Part shown: piece after piece, positions 18,136-26,655 of the stretch | Layout of the letters: each line of letters begins with the position of its first letter | Numbering within the stretch: position 1 is the first letter of the stretch | Assembly: GCF_029690065.1 (NCBI RefSeq) | Contig: NZ_CP121463.1 | Location: forward strand, 3,038,001 to 3,102,000 | Direction: 5' to 3' | DNA length: 64,000 bases | Source: Arthrobacter sp. Y-9 | Lineage (GTDB): Bacteria; Actinomycetota; Actinomycetes; Actinomycetales; Micrococcaceae | Notes under the pieces: model-generated | Told to the model about the DNA's origin: nothing | Seen by the model: only the letters and a program-made list of their open reading frames with translations | Databases searched by the model: none | Translations under genes and position numbers: made by a program

Positions 18136-18527
18136 TCAGGCGGGGGACCCGCCCGCGCACGCCCTTCGCCTCGCCCCACCCCGAACACGCCACCGACGCT
18201 CGTCCGGATTTCCGCGACGTCTCGAGTAGGCCCCTGCAGTTCACAGGAGTCCAGCTGCGCTCCGTCCCTGGAGGCGATCTCCGCCGCCACGGTGCACGGA
18301 TCTCCGTCCCGTAAGCCACGCGCGGCGTCCGCGGCCGCTAGCGCTGAGAGATCCGCCGCAGCGGCCGCGCGGGAAGCCAGCGAGGCCGCCTGTCCGAGCA
18401 GGACGACGAGCAGCACCGCGATGACGAGGACCAGCCCGAGTCCTAGTGACAGCATGGTGCCCGAGCCACGTTCCAACGGCCTGTGGGTCTCCTCAGCAGC
18501 CGAGCAGGAATCCTGCCAGCGGTTCAT
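18136..18527 (-). CDS. Rv3654c-family TadE-like protein, probably frameshifted at its 3' end
   Basis: The frame starts with an ATG that overlaps the tadE stop by 4 bases and encodes a short cytoplasmic head, one membrane helix (about 25-50) and the family-like region RAAAAADLSALAAADAARG, then a short tail ending in RARAGPPP. As sequenced there is no stop there: the frame runs on to 17484, antisense to the helicase gene, giving 347 residues. One extra base in the G run at 18142-18146 would put a TGA at 18136-18138, giving about 130 residues, the normal size for the family. I therefore place the intended end at 18136. It is the last gene of the Tad operon. Confidence 0.6.
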
Positions 18528-18907
18528 GGAGTTCCTCCGGGATCTTCCAAGGCCGCCGTCGACTGAGCCGTCTGGACCCAGGGAACCGCGGCGCCGATGA
18601 CTCCCGGGGCAGGTGCCCTGACGGTCGCGCGGACGTAGCCCGCGCCGTCGTCGTGGAACTCCAGCGACGCGCGGTCCCCTGCCAGTCGGAGAGCACCGGC
18701 GCTGGCCGCTTCCTGGCTGTCACCGCGGGCGAGAGCACGCGATGCGGCCCGGGCCGCCTCCTCAAGGCGCACTTGCTGGGAGCCGGCAGCGACGGCTCCC
18801 AGGAGTATCGCGAGGAGGGAGACGACCACCGGCAACGTCACCGCGAACTCCGCGGTCACCGTGCCGCGTTCGCCCGGCCTCCCGTGGCCGCGACGGCGCT
18901 CTCTCAC
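18524..18907 (-). CDS. tadE: TadE-like minor pilin/pseudopilin
   Basis: The 127-residue protein has a TadE signature: ERGTVTAEFAVTLPVVVSLL followed by a helix rich in Ala and Arg. It is likely a minor pilin of the Flp/Tad system, anchored by its single N-terminal helix. The start is the GTG at 18907, which overlaps the stop of the DUF4244 pilin gene by 4 bases (GTGA); the longer frame to 19147 is only a shadow of that gene. It corresponds in position to mycobacterial Rv3655c. Confidence 0.8.
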   Translation of the reverse strand: MRERRRGHGRPGERGTVTAEFAVTLPVVVSLLAILLGAVAAGSQQVRLEEAARAASRALARGDSQEAASAGALRLAGDRASLEFHDDGAGYVRATVRAPAPGVIGAAVPWVQTAQSTAALEDPGGTP

Positions 18908-19236
18908 GGGATCGCCAGGGCCGTGCGGATGATGTTCAGCAGGAATCCTCGGACCTCGTCGCTGCGCATGATGACGACCAGGAGCCCGGCGAACGCCACG
19001 GCGGCCAAGGTCGCGATGGCATATTCCGCCGTCGAGGTCCCGGCCTGCCCTGAACAGGTTCTGGCCAGCCTGGTGCGGAAGCGCCAGAGGAATCCGGCCA
19101 CACGAAGCCAGAGAACGGCGCACTCGCCCGCAAGGCTCCTCGGCCATCGGGCGACCCCTGCGTGGACTCCGCCCGCGAGGGTGCGGCGTTCCGGGATACT
19201 CACGTCCGCTGGAGAAGGAGAAGTGTTGTTCTGCAT
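18904..19236 (-). CDS. DUF4244 (Flp-type) pilin-like protein
   Basis: The 110-residue protein has a long leader (about 1-65) followed by GQAGTSTAEYAIATLAAVAF, a type IVb prepilin-like cleavage region with the helix beginning at STAEYA, and a short C-terminus. DUF4244 proteins sit at this position in actinobacterial Tad loci (Rv3656c in my memory) and are probably the major pilin. The ATG at 19236 follows AAAGGAAA. The leader is longer than in classic Flp pilins. An 18-base tandem repeat lies just upstream. Confidence 0.8.
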   Translation of the reverse strand: MQNNTSPSPADVSIPERRTLAGGVHAGVARWPRSLAGECAVLWLRVAGFLWRFRTRLARTCSGQAGTSTAEYAIATLAAVAFAGLLVVIMRSDEVRGFLLNIIRTALAIP

Positions 19237-19246
19237 GGAGATTTCC

Positions 19247-19282
19247 TTTCTGTGGTTGTTTGAATTTCTGTGGTTGTTCGAA
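19247..19282. repeat. 18-base tandem duplication in the pilin leader region
   Basis: TTTCTGTGGTTGTTTGAA (19247-19264) is followed directly by TTTCTGTGGTTGTTCGAA (19265-19282), two copies with one mismatch. It occupies the untranslated stretch just upstream of the pilin ribosome site (minus strand), where the first AAAG of the SD region is part of the repeat edge. It is AT-richer than its surroundings. Confidence 0.75.
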
Positions 19283-19335
19283 TGAGGGTTGCTTGGATCA
19301 GTTGCGGTGTTCAGTGGGTTCCCGCCTGGGCGATG

Positions 19336-20013
19336 TCAGATGACTCCGGGGAGGAGCGCCAGGACCACCGGGACGATGCCCAGACAGATGAACGACGGCA
19401 GTGAACACATCCCCAGAGGCAGGACGAGCCGGACCCCCAGAGTCGCGGCCCGGCGCTCGGATTCCCGCAGAATCCTGCGCCGCTCTGCCGCAGCGCTGGA
19501 CTGGATGCTGTGAGCCGACGGTGCTCCGCTGAGTGCGGCGAATCCCAGTGATTGCTTCACGGCCTGTAGGGCCGGGTGAAGTCCCGGTGCGGATCCACGC
19601 ATGAAGCGGCCTGCGAACCCGCCCTGACCCGACCGGCTAGGGCTCACGCCAGCAGGGAGCCCGGCTCCGGATGCACTGCGCCAGGCTTCATCCCACGCTC
19701 CGCCCATGGCAAGACCTGCCACGACCCTTCGAAGCTGAGCTGCGATGGCCGGCTCCGTGCACTCGGCCAGCACTTCGAGGCTGCGCTGCACGCTGAGTCC
19801 GGCCTCCAGCAGGACCCCGACGAGTTCGAGCAGCAGGGCGCTGTCCTCCACTGCTCCGGCACTCGCGAAGGTCTCCGACGGGTTGGCCGGCTCGCCGGAT
19901 CTCTGCCGGGCGGTGGCTGTCCTCCGGGCCAGAACCGCGGCGCTCGATGGCCTGGCACTGGTCAGACACCAGCACGCAAGCAGCAGGGCGAGAAACTGCA
20001 GAAGGCCCGTCAT
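19336..20013 (-). CDS. tadC: TadC-like type II secretion F domain protein
   Basis: The 225-residue membrane protein has an N-terminal hydrophobic segment, a T2SSF-like helical region (DSALLLELVGVLLEAGLSVQRSLEVLA) and two C-terminal membrane helices (LVLPLGMCSLPSFICLGIVPVVLALLPG). It should form the inner-membrane platform of the Flp pilus with TadB. The ATG overlaps the tadB stop by 4 bases. A 99-base gap separates it from the pilin gene, which probably has its own promoter or higher translation. Confidence 0.8.
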   Translation of the reverse strand: MTGLLQFLALLLACWCLTSARPSSAAVLARRTATARQRSGEPANPSETFASAGAVEDSALLLELVGVLLEAGLSVQRSLEVLAECTEPAIAAQLRRVVAGLAMGGAWDEAWRSASGAGLPAGVSPSRSGQGGFAGRFMRGSAPGLHPALQAVKQSLGFAALSGAPSAHSIQSSAAAERRRILRESERRAATLGVRLVLPLGMCSLPSFICLGIVPVVLALLPGVI

Positions 20014-20816
20014 GGCGCCGCCTCCGCCTGGCGCACCAAGTGCGAAGACCAGACCCGTCCGAGAAACCAGAAGACGAGGCCCGCACCCACGGATAGCCCG
20101 CCGAGCGGTGACTGCAGCATGATGGTCACCGGGTCGACGCCCAGAAGCAGTCCGAGGCCCAGCCCGAAGAACGGCAGCCAGCCGAGCAACGCGACACTGG
20201 CCCGGGGACCGGCGAGCGCCGTCTGGCGAGACCTCTCCGCGTCAGCGGAATGTTCGAGGTCAACAGCGAATCGCGCCAGCAGCTCTGCCAGTGGACAGCC
20301 GCTGAGTTCGCTGGCCCGGACACAGGCGGCGAGCCTGGACCACTGCCGGGCGGACGAACCGGACACCTTCGCGAATTGTCCGGTCGTCACGTGCCGGTGA
20401 ATGGCGAGCGCAGGGCTTTCCCCCAGAGCAGCCGCTTGAGCCGCCGCGACGAGCGGTCCCGCATCCGCCAGACGGCTCCCGCCCGGCCCGGACCTGGTCG
20501 GCAGCCCAGGGTCCGTCCGCTCGAGGTCCAGCAGTTCCCGCCACGCCTGGGCCGGGCTGCGCCCTCCACTCAGCAATGCACTGAGATGGTGGACCAGAAC
20601 AGCCATGGCTTCGAGATCCGAAGCGACGGATTTCCGGGCACCGGAAGCGCCCCGACCGAGTCGATTCCGAAAAGTGGCCAGGGTGCCGTTCCAGAACTCC
20701 CCACCACCGCGACGGGAGTGGCCGTCACCTGAACGCCAGTGGTCCCGCCACACCCAGGTGCCCTGTCCGGGACCGGCGACCAGCAGCGCCGCCATCAGGA
20801 AGACGAGGAAGAGCAT
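20010..20816 (-). CDS. tadB: TadB-like type II secretion F domain protein
   Basis: The 268-residue protein begins with a membrane helix (MLFLVFLMAALLVAG), carries the soluble T2SSF helices (EAMAVLVHHLSALLSGGRSPAQAW) and ends with two hydrophobic helices. It is the platform partner of TadC. The start at 20816 overlaps the tadA stop (TGATG); a GTG at 20819 is an alternative. The longer frame reaching 21056 is a shadow of tadA. Confidence 0.8.
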   Translation of the reverse strand: MLFLVFLMAALLVAGPGQGTWVWRDHWRSGDGHSRRGGGEFWNGTLATFRNRLGRGASGARKSVASDLEAMAVLVHHLSALLSGGRSPAQAWRELLDLERTDPGLPTRSGPGGSRLADAGPLVAAAQAAALGESPALAIHRHVTTGQFAKVSGSSARQWSRLAACVRASELSGCPLAELLARFAVDLEHSADAERSRQTALAGPRASVALLGWLPFFGLGLGLLLGVDPVTIMLQSPLGGLSVGAGLVFWFLGRVWSSHLVRQAEAAP

Positions 20817-22129
20817 CACGACTCCGTCTCGCCATATAGCCGGGTCCTGAAGGCCTGCCAGCCCGGCCCGTGCGTCACTCGCCCGCCGGAGTGACGTAAG
20901 ACGGATTCCGTCGTCAAGCGGCCGCCGACTGCGCGGACCACACTCAGTTCGCGGATCTCCCGTCCCGTCGATGTCCGGGCCAGATGGATGATCACATCGA
21001 CCGCGCTCGACACCTGGGCCGCCGTGGCGATGCCGTCCATCCCCGCCAAGGCGCACAAGGCCTCGAGACGCGCCGGCACGTCATCGGCCGAGTTCGCGTG
21101 CAGCGTCCCCGCCCCACAATGTCCGGTGTTCAAGGCCATGAGCAGTTCACGGACCTCTGCGCCGCGGCACTCCCCCACCACGAGCCGGTCCGGCCTCATG
21201 CGCAGGGACTCCCGGACGAGTTCACGCAGCCCGATCGCTCCTTTGCCTTCGATGTTTCCATGCCGGGACTCGAGCCTGATGACATGGGAGTGTCCGGGGT
21301 CGAGCTCCGACGCGTCTTCGATCAGGACGAGCCGCTCCTGCGGTCCCGCGAGGCTCAGCAAGGAGGACAGCAAAGTGGTCTTGCCGGAGCCGGTGGCGCC
21401 ACTGATCAAGAAGTTCATGCGTCGCATCATCAAGGCACGGAGCACAGCCTGGAGGTCCGGAGTGAACATCCCGGCCTCGCCGAGTTCAGCGAGCGTGAAT
21501 CGCTGATCGCGGCGGATCCTGATGGACAGCACGGTGCCGTCGGGCGACAACGGCGGGATGACCGCGTGAACCCGGTAGCCGCCCGGAATCCGCACATCAA
21601 CGCACGGATTGCCTTCGTCCAGGCGTCGTCCCCCGGCCGAGATCAACCGCTGGGCGAGGGCGCGCACCTGCTCTTCACGCCCCAAGGGCACAGCGATCCG
21701 TTCCAACCCGGAACCGCGGTCCCACCAGACGTCGTCGGGGCCATTGACGAAGATGTCGGTGACTCCCGGAACGTCGGCGACCACCTGTAACGGCCCCAGA
21801 CCACGCAGTTCCGCGTTGATGCTCTCCACCGCCGCGAGCGCCACGGAAGGCCCCAGGAACCGGCCCGTCGAGTTCACCGCGGCGGCGACCAGTTCGGTGG
21901 TCACGGGGCCGGGTGAGCTCAGCACGTCCTGGCGGATCGTCTCGAGGAGCGCCTGATCCACGCCGTGTCCGTTGCCGGGACTCTGGGCGAAGCCATCATC
22001 CGGTCCGCTGCCGATGGCCTCGAAAGGACGCCGCCGGCGTGGAGTGGCCGAACGGGCCGCTCGGCGTCGTCCGCTGTCCGGCCCGGGGAGATCCGACGGG
22101 TTCCTTCGCTCGTCCGGTGTCTCGGTCAT
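20816..22129 (-). CDS. tadA: TadA/CpaF secretion ATPase
   Basis: The 437-residue ATPase powers assembly of the Flp/Tad pilus. The Walker A motif is GATGSGKTTLLSS, followed by the Asp-box region LVLIEDASEL, a Walker B-like RPDRLVVGECRG and the His box GHCGAGTLHANS. The N-terminal 60 residues are Arg/Pro-rich and probably disordered. It is second in the operon; its ATG overlaps the stop of the preceding SsdA/CpaE-like gene by 4 bases. Confidence 0.92.
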   Translation of the reverse strand: MTETPDERRNPSDLPGPDSGRRRAARSATPRRRRPFEAIGSGPDDGFAQSPGNGHGVDQALLETIRQDVLSSPGPVTTELVAAAVNSTGRFLGPSVALAAVESINAELRGLGPLQVVADVPGVTDIFVNGPDDVWWDRGSGLERIAVPLGREEQVRALAQRLISAGGRRLDEGNPCVDVRIPGGYRVHAVIPPLSPDGTVLSIRIRRDQRFTLAELGEAGMFTPDLQAVLRALMMRRMNFLISGATGSGKTTLLSSLLSLAGPQERLVLIEDASELDPGHSHVIRLESRHGNIEGKGAIGLRELVRESLRMRPDRLVVGECRGAEVRELLMALNTGHCGAGTLHANSADDVPARLEALCALAGMDGIATAAQVSSAVDVIIHLARTSTGREIRELSVVRAVGGRLTTESVLRHSGGRVTHGPGWQAFRTRLYGETES

Positions 22130-23280
22130 CGGGCACCACCTCCGACGTGAGTCAGCACCGCCTGGACCACCTTCCGCACGGGGCGGTCGTGGGCCAGCGC
22201 GGGCAGGCGGCCTTCATCCGCCGCGGCAGCGACGCCCCGCAAGGGCGGGATCAGGCCGTGATACTCGAGACCCAACCTCCCGGCGAGCTCTGCCGCTTCC
22301 GGACCCCGTCCTCGGTGGGCCCGGGCCACGAGTCCAGGAGAGGACACCGGCACATGACCGAGCTCGTTGCCGGCACGGACGGCCGCGCTGAGAGTGAGAG
22401 GGGCGCACACGGTCAACGAGTCGCACCACCACGCGAGCTGGTGCAAGGTGGAATCCGCAAGATCGAGGATGACCAGGTCATACGCCTTGCGCGCCGCATC
22501 CAGGACGCGAGGATCATGAATAGCCGTTCCCGGCTCGGCGCGGGCTGCCGTCCAGGTGAGGACCGAGAACCCGGAGACCTGCGGCAAGGAGTTCGCAAGG
22601 CGTTCGGGACTGATCGCGCCTCCGCTCGAGTTCAGCTCGGTCCATCCGGCTCCCACCAGTTCCGTGGCGGACAGCGCGTATCCCCACCCGGCGTCCTGAG
22701 CCGCGGTGTTCACGAGCACCGCGCGCACTCCTTGCTCAGCCGCTTGCGCCGCCAGCCAGACCGCGAGGGTCGAGGTGCCGCTTCCTCCGGCGGCGCCCCA
22801 GACCCCGGTGACCAGCCCGCCGTCGCGCACTGTGCCCATGCCGCCGAGGAACTCCGCCAGCCAGCCCATGGCGGCGGGCAGGACGCCGACCCGTTCCACA
22901 CCCCACATCGCCGCACGGTCCCACAGCCCGGGGTCATCCTCGGCGCCGAGCAGCGCATCCACCGGCCGGCGGCGAACCGGCAGTTCCAGCACGTCTCCGC
23001 CCACGATCACAGCTCTGGACCGGTCCCACTCCGGAAGCGCGCTCTGGACGTCTTCGACGACACGCAGCCGGACACCGGCCGCAGCGGCAGCGGCCCTGAC
23101 GGCTTCGCGGATGACGGCGCGTCCGGTGATCAGGAGGAATGGCGCGCTGAAGGAATCCGGTCCGGAGGCACCCGCTTCCAGGGATCCGGGGGAGACCTGC
23201 GCGGCTGGAAGAGGTGCCGCCGCGCTCTGCATACGTCGTTTCATGAATCCAGCCTGCTGGCGAATCGGGCGTGCCGGCAT
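22126..23280 (-). CDS. SsdA/CpaE-like P-loop protein (septum-site or pilus-localisation type)
   Basis: The 384-residue protein has an N-terminal receiver-like region and a C-terminal MinD/ParA-type domain. Its P-loop reads GAAGGSGTSTLAVWLA, which lacks the signature lysines of MinD (KGG and GKT), so ATP binding is doubtful. The later VILDLADS region replaces the usual Walker B. Such divergent proteins head actinobacterial Tad loci (Rv3660c, called Ssd). It probably positions the pilus or affects septation. The start at 23280 has GGAG 7 bases upstream; ATG 23244 and GTG 23304 are alternatives. Confidence 0.7.
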   Translation of the reverse strand: MPARPIRQQAGFMKRRMQSAAAPLPAAQVSPGSLEAGASGPDSFSAPFLLITGRAVIREAVRAAAAAAGVRLRVVEDVQSALPEWDRSRAVIVGGDVLELPVRRRPVDALLGAEDDPGLWDRAAMWGVERVGVLPAAMGWLAEFLGGMGTVRDGGLVTGVWGAAGGSGTSTLAVWLAAQAAEQGVRAVLVNTAAQDAGWGYALSATELVGAGWTELNSSGGAISPERLANSLPQVSGFSVLTWTAARAEPGTAIHDPRVLDAARKAYDLVILDLADSTLHQLAWWCDSLTVCAPLTLSAAVRAGNELGHVPVSSPGLVARAHRGRGPEAAELAGRLGLEYHGLIPPLRGVAAAADEGRLPALAHDRPVRKVVQAVLTHVGGGAR

Positions 23281-23376
23281 GGGCCGGCTCCGCGATGTGG
23301 ACACGCCTCACAGCCACTTATCCACACCGCGAGAACCCCGTCGGGAAACGTCGGCGCCACCCGGGAGAATGGAACC

Positions 23377-25095
23377 ATGCACATCCTGATCACCCCCGAC
23401 GACGACGGCGGGGCACACCTGTCCCGCCTCGATGCCTCGGGCGTGACGATCGGCAGTCCGTGGCGGGTCCCTGCGGAAGAGCTCCCCGCGGAAGTGCTGT
23501 CGCTCGAAGGAGAGCAGCCCCGCTGGGCATGGGACACGGTGCACGACTTCTACCCCCGTCTCCTGGCCGCCGGCGTGCGGGTGGCCAGATGTCATGACAT
23601 CAGCCTGATCCGCACGATTCTGCGGTTCTCCTCTCGGGTGCATGATCCGGACTATGCGGAGATGGCTACCCGGATCAGCGGCTCCACGGAGTACCCCAGC
23701 CCTGACGCCGGCCCTGTGGAGCAGGTCCAGGACAGTCTCTTCGACGCACCGCGCCGAGCCCGGGACCACGAACTGACGCGCCAGGAGTTCGCCGCTCAGC
23801 TGAAGGCGATCGCGGACTCCACCTCGCCCGTCCGGCTGCGCCTGCTGGTCGCGGCGGAGTCGGCGGCGGCCCTGGTGGCCACCGAGATGCAGTTCCTGGG
23901 CGTTCCGTGGGACCAGGCTGCCCATCGCCGACTACTGGAGGACGTGCTCGGCCCGGAACCTGCCATCGGGCAGCGGCCCCGGAAGATGGAGAGCCTCGTG
24001 ACGGAGATGAGGGAGTTGCTCCGCTCGCCCTCGCTCAACCCGGACTCGCCGCAGGACCTGCTGCGAGCGCTGCACCGTAACGGGATCGAAGTGCGGACCA
24101 CCCGGCAGTGGGAACTGCAGGAGTTCAACCATCCGGTGATCGCCCCCTTGCTGGAGTACAAGAAGCTCTCCCGGCTTTTTACGGCGAACGGCTGGTCGTG
24201 GCTGGACAGCTGGGTGCGTCACGGGCGCTTCAGATCGGACTATGTGGTGGGAGGCGTGGTCACCGGACGATGGTCGTCCCGAGGAGGCGGGGCCCTGCAG
24301 ATCCCGAAATCCGTCCGGAACGCGGTCCGGGCGCTACCGGGGTACAAACTGCTGGTCGCCGACGCCTCACAGGTGGAACCGCGCATTCTGGCGGCGATGT
24401 CAGGCGATCAGGGCATGGCCACCGCCGCCCGCGGCCAGGACCTGTACGCGGAGATCGCCGACGCCGGGTTCGGGGGCAGCCGTTCCTCGGCGAAGGTCGC
24501 CCTTCTGGGTGCGATGTACGGTGCGACCACCGGCGAATCCGCCCGGCTCATGCCTCAGCTGAAAAAACTGTATCCCGCGGCTATCGGGCTCGTGGAGGAC
24601 GCCGCCCGACGCGGGGAACGCGGGGAATCCGTCTCCACGTGGCTGGGCCGGACCACCCCGCCTCCCGGTGCGGCGTGGGACGCGGCCCAGCGGACTCAGA
24701 CGCAGGAAGAACAGCGCCGTGCGGACTCCTGGGCCAGGTCACGAGGCCGGTTCACCCGCAACTTCGTCGTCCAGGGAACTGCGGCGGAGTGGGCCGAGTG
24801 CTGGCTGGCGGGAATCCGGTCGAGGCTCCACGAGCTCAGGGCCGCCGTGCCGGAGGTTCAGGAGAGCGATACCGGCACGGCCGGATCCTCGTCTTGGCCG
24901 ATCACGGGCCCCGCCGAACTCGTCTTCTTCCTCCACGACGAGATCATGGTCCATGCCCCCGAAGAGCTCATCCCCGACTGTGTCGAGGCGGTGGAAAGCG
25001 CGGCCCGGGATGCCGGGCGGCTGCTGTTCGGCACGGCCCCCGTGGACTTTCCGCTCACGGTGGCGGTGGTCGATTCCTACGATCAGGCCAAATGA
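23377..25095 (+). CDS. Family A DNA polymerase-like protein (actinobacterial 'bifunctional exonuclease/polymerase')
   Basis: The 572-residue protein has the C-terminal family A polymerase core: motif A LLVADASQVEPRILAAMSGD, motif B region RSSAKVALLGAMYGATTG and motif C FFLHDEIMVHAP (H520 D521 E522). The N-terminal 180 residues occupy the place of a 3'-5' exonuclease domain, but I see no clear DEDD catalytic set. It is much shorter than PolA and lacks a 5' nuclease. The biological role is unknown; repair or translesion synthesis is possible. The start at 23377 follows GGGAGAATGG; the upstream open frame (21913 on) is a shadow of the Tad genes. Confidence 0.82.
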   Translation: MHILITPDDDGGAHLSRLDASGVTIGSPWRVPAEELPAEVLSLEGEQPRWAWDTVHDFYPRLLAAGVRVARCHDISLIRTILRFSSRVHDPDYAEMATRISGSTEYPSPDAGPVEQVQDSLFDAPRRARDHELTRQEFAAQLKAIADSTSPVRLRLLVAAESAAALVATEMQFLGVPWDQAAHRRLLEDVLGPEPAIGQRPRKMESLVTEMRELLRSPSLNPDSPQDLLRALHRNGIEVRTTRQWELQEFNHPVIAPLLEYKKLSRLFTANGWSWLDSWVRHGRFRSDYVVGGVVTGRWSSRGGGALQIPKSVRNAVRALPGYKLLVADASQVEPRILAAMSGDQGMATAARGQDLYAEIADAGFGGSRSSAKVALLGAMYGATTGESARLMPQLKKLYPAAIGLVEDAARRGERGESVSTWLGRTTPPPGAAWDAAQRTQTQEEQRRADSWARSRGRFTRNFVVQGTAAEWAECWLAGIRSRLHELRAAVPEVQESDTGTAGSSSWPITGPAELVFFLHDEIMVHAPEELIPDCVEAVESAARDAGRLLFGTAPVDFPLTVAVVDSYDQAK

Positions 25096-25150
25096 TGCTG
25101 CGCCGCCCCTCTCACCGACTACCGACCGCCGGTCGGAACCCCGCCGCGAT

Positions 25151-25831
25151 TCAGAGCGTGAAGAAGTGCTTCCGCTCCGGGTCCCATGGCTTGGCCCACC
25201 CCAGGTAATGGAACGTCTCCTCCAGCAGCTTGCCGGTGAATCCCCAGATGAAGATGTCCTCCACCAGGAAGGCCGGGGACTCGAAGGTGACTCCGGCTCG
25301 TTCCAGGCTGGCCGTGACCCGGTTGGCGGGATCGAGGAGGTCCCGCACGGGGATGCGGAACACCTGGGCCGACTCCCGAGGATCCACCACGAACACCGGA
25401 CTCGCCTCGCGCCACCAGGCCAGGACCGGAGTGACCATGAAGTTGCTGTAGGGCAGCGGATGCGACGGCAGGACCCCGACCACGTCCACACCGGCCGGGT
25501 CCAGACCCGTCTCCTCGACCGCCTCCCGCAGAGCAGCGGCGGCCTCGTCGGCGTCGTCGGGCTCCACTTTGCCGCCAGGGAAGGCGATCTCGCCCGCGTG
25601 GCTACCGAGCGTCGTCGCGCGTTGAAGCATCAGCAGGTCGAGGTCGTCCGGTCCCAGACCATCCGGGTCGTGCGCGGCGCTTCCGGCCGTGGGGGCGAAG
25701 AGCATGAGGACCGCGGCGTCGCGGGCAGTGTCGGGCTCGGCGAGCGTGAGCCGCCACCGTGCACCCAGCTCTTCAGCGAGGACGGTTCCGGCCTCGCCGG
25801 CGAATCGGCGGAGGTCCTGCAGGGCGCTCAC
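25151..25831 (-). CDS. NUDIX hydrolase, CoA diphosphatase type
   Basis: The 226-residue protein contains [22 protein letters not shown] followed by [11 protein letters not shown], the pattern of NUDT7/YeaB-like enzymes that cleave coenzyme A or its derivatives into phosphopantetheine and 3',5'-ADP. The R-E-x2-E-E-x-G core is intact. The GTG start at 25831 overlaps the nth stop (GTGA), so the two genes are coupled; the longer frame upstream shadows nth. In mycobacteria a NUDIX gene likewise lies near nth (Rv3672c and Rv3674c as I remember). Confidence 0.85.
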   Translation of the reverse strand: MSALQDLRRFAGEAGTVLAEELGARWRLTLAEPDTARDAAVLMLFAPTAGSAAHDPDGLGPDDLDLLMLQRATTLGSHAGEIAFPGGKVEPDDADEAAAALREAVEETGLDPAGVDVVGVLPSHPLPYSNFMVTPVLAWWREASPVFVVDPRESAQVFRIPVRDLLDPANRVTASLERAGVTFESPAFLVEDIFIWGFTGKLLEETFHYLGWAKPWDPERKHFFTL

Positions 25832-26649
25832 GAAGCGGACTCGGCCAGCAGTGCTCGCTGAGAAGCCATGCGGATCTCGGCCGGATCCTCCACCGCGGCC
25901 AGATACGCGGCGCGGAGTTCCTCCTGACCGGGAGCGAGTTCGTACTTCAGAAGCTTGGCCGCCTTGACGGGGTCCGTCTCCCCCATGCCGTACGACGGGC
26001 ACCACTGGGCCACCACGCAGGCGCCGCACGCCGGCTTCCGGGAATGGCACACCCTGCGGCCGTGGAACACGACCCGGTGCGAAAGCTGTGTCCACTCCTT
26101 GCGTTCCACCAGCTCGCCCACCTCGCGTTCCACCACCACCGGATCCTCCGAAGTGGTCCACTCGAAGCGCCGGGCGAGACGTCCGAAATGCGTGTCGACC
26201 GTAATGCCGGGGATGCCGAACGCGTTGCCCAGCACCACATTGGCCGTCTTGCGGCCCACGCCTGCCAGGGTGATCAGGTCCTCCACGGACGGCGGGACCT
26301 CGCCGTCGTACTCGTCGACCAGTCGCGTCGCCAGCGCCACGAGGTTCCGCGCCTTGGCCCGGAAGAAACCGGTGGGCTGGATGATGGTTTCCAGTTCCGG
26401 AAGCTCGGCCTGCGCCATCTCGCGGGGGCCCGGATAGCGGGCGAACAGCGCGGGGGTGATCTGATTGACCCTCACATCGGTGGTCTGCGCGGAGAGCACC
26501 GTGGCGACCAGCAACTCGAACGGGTTCCGGAAATCGAGCTCGGGGTGGGCGTACGGATAGAACTCCCCCAGCACCTTGTTGATCTTCCGCGCCCGGCGTT
26601 TCTTGGCCAGCAGGCTTTCGCCGCCGGCCGCCACGGTGTTCTTCGTCAT
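25828..26649 (-). CDS. nth: Endonuclease III
   Basis: The 273-residue base-excision-repair glycosylase/AP lyase removes oxidised pyrimidines. The helix-hairpin-helix is [14 protein letters not shown] with the catalytic lysine in GRKT, and the catalytic aspartate is in ITVDTHFGR. The 4Fe-4S cluster Cys spacing is C-x6-C-x2-C-x5-C ([17 protein letters not shown]). The C-terminal extension of about 50 residues is typical of actinobacteria. It lies 6 bases after the upstream membrane-protein gene and overlaps the NUDIX gene by 4 bases. Confidence 0.95.
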   Translation of the reverse strand: MTKNTVAAGGESLLAKKRRARKINKVLGEFYPYAHPELDFRNPFELLVATVLSAQTTDVRVNQITPALFARYPGPREMAQAELPELETIIQPTGFFRAKARNLVALATRLVDEYDGEVPPSVEDLITLAGVGRKTANVVLGNAFGIPGITVDTHFGRLARRFEWTTSEDPVVVEREVGELVERKEWTQLSHRVVFHGRRVCHSRKPACGACVVAQWCPSYGMGETDPVKAAKLLKYELAPGQEELRAAYLAAVEDPAEIRMASQRALLAESAS

Positions 26650-26655
26650 TGCGGG

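Noticed and set aside
21913-23376. N-terminal extension of the polymerase frame by about 490 residues
   Set aside because: It is antisense to tadA and the SsdA-like gene and reads as Arg/Gly/Pro-rich shadow sequence; the start at 23377 has a ribosome site.
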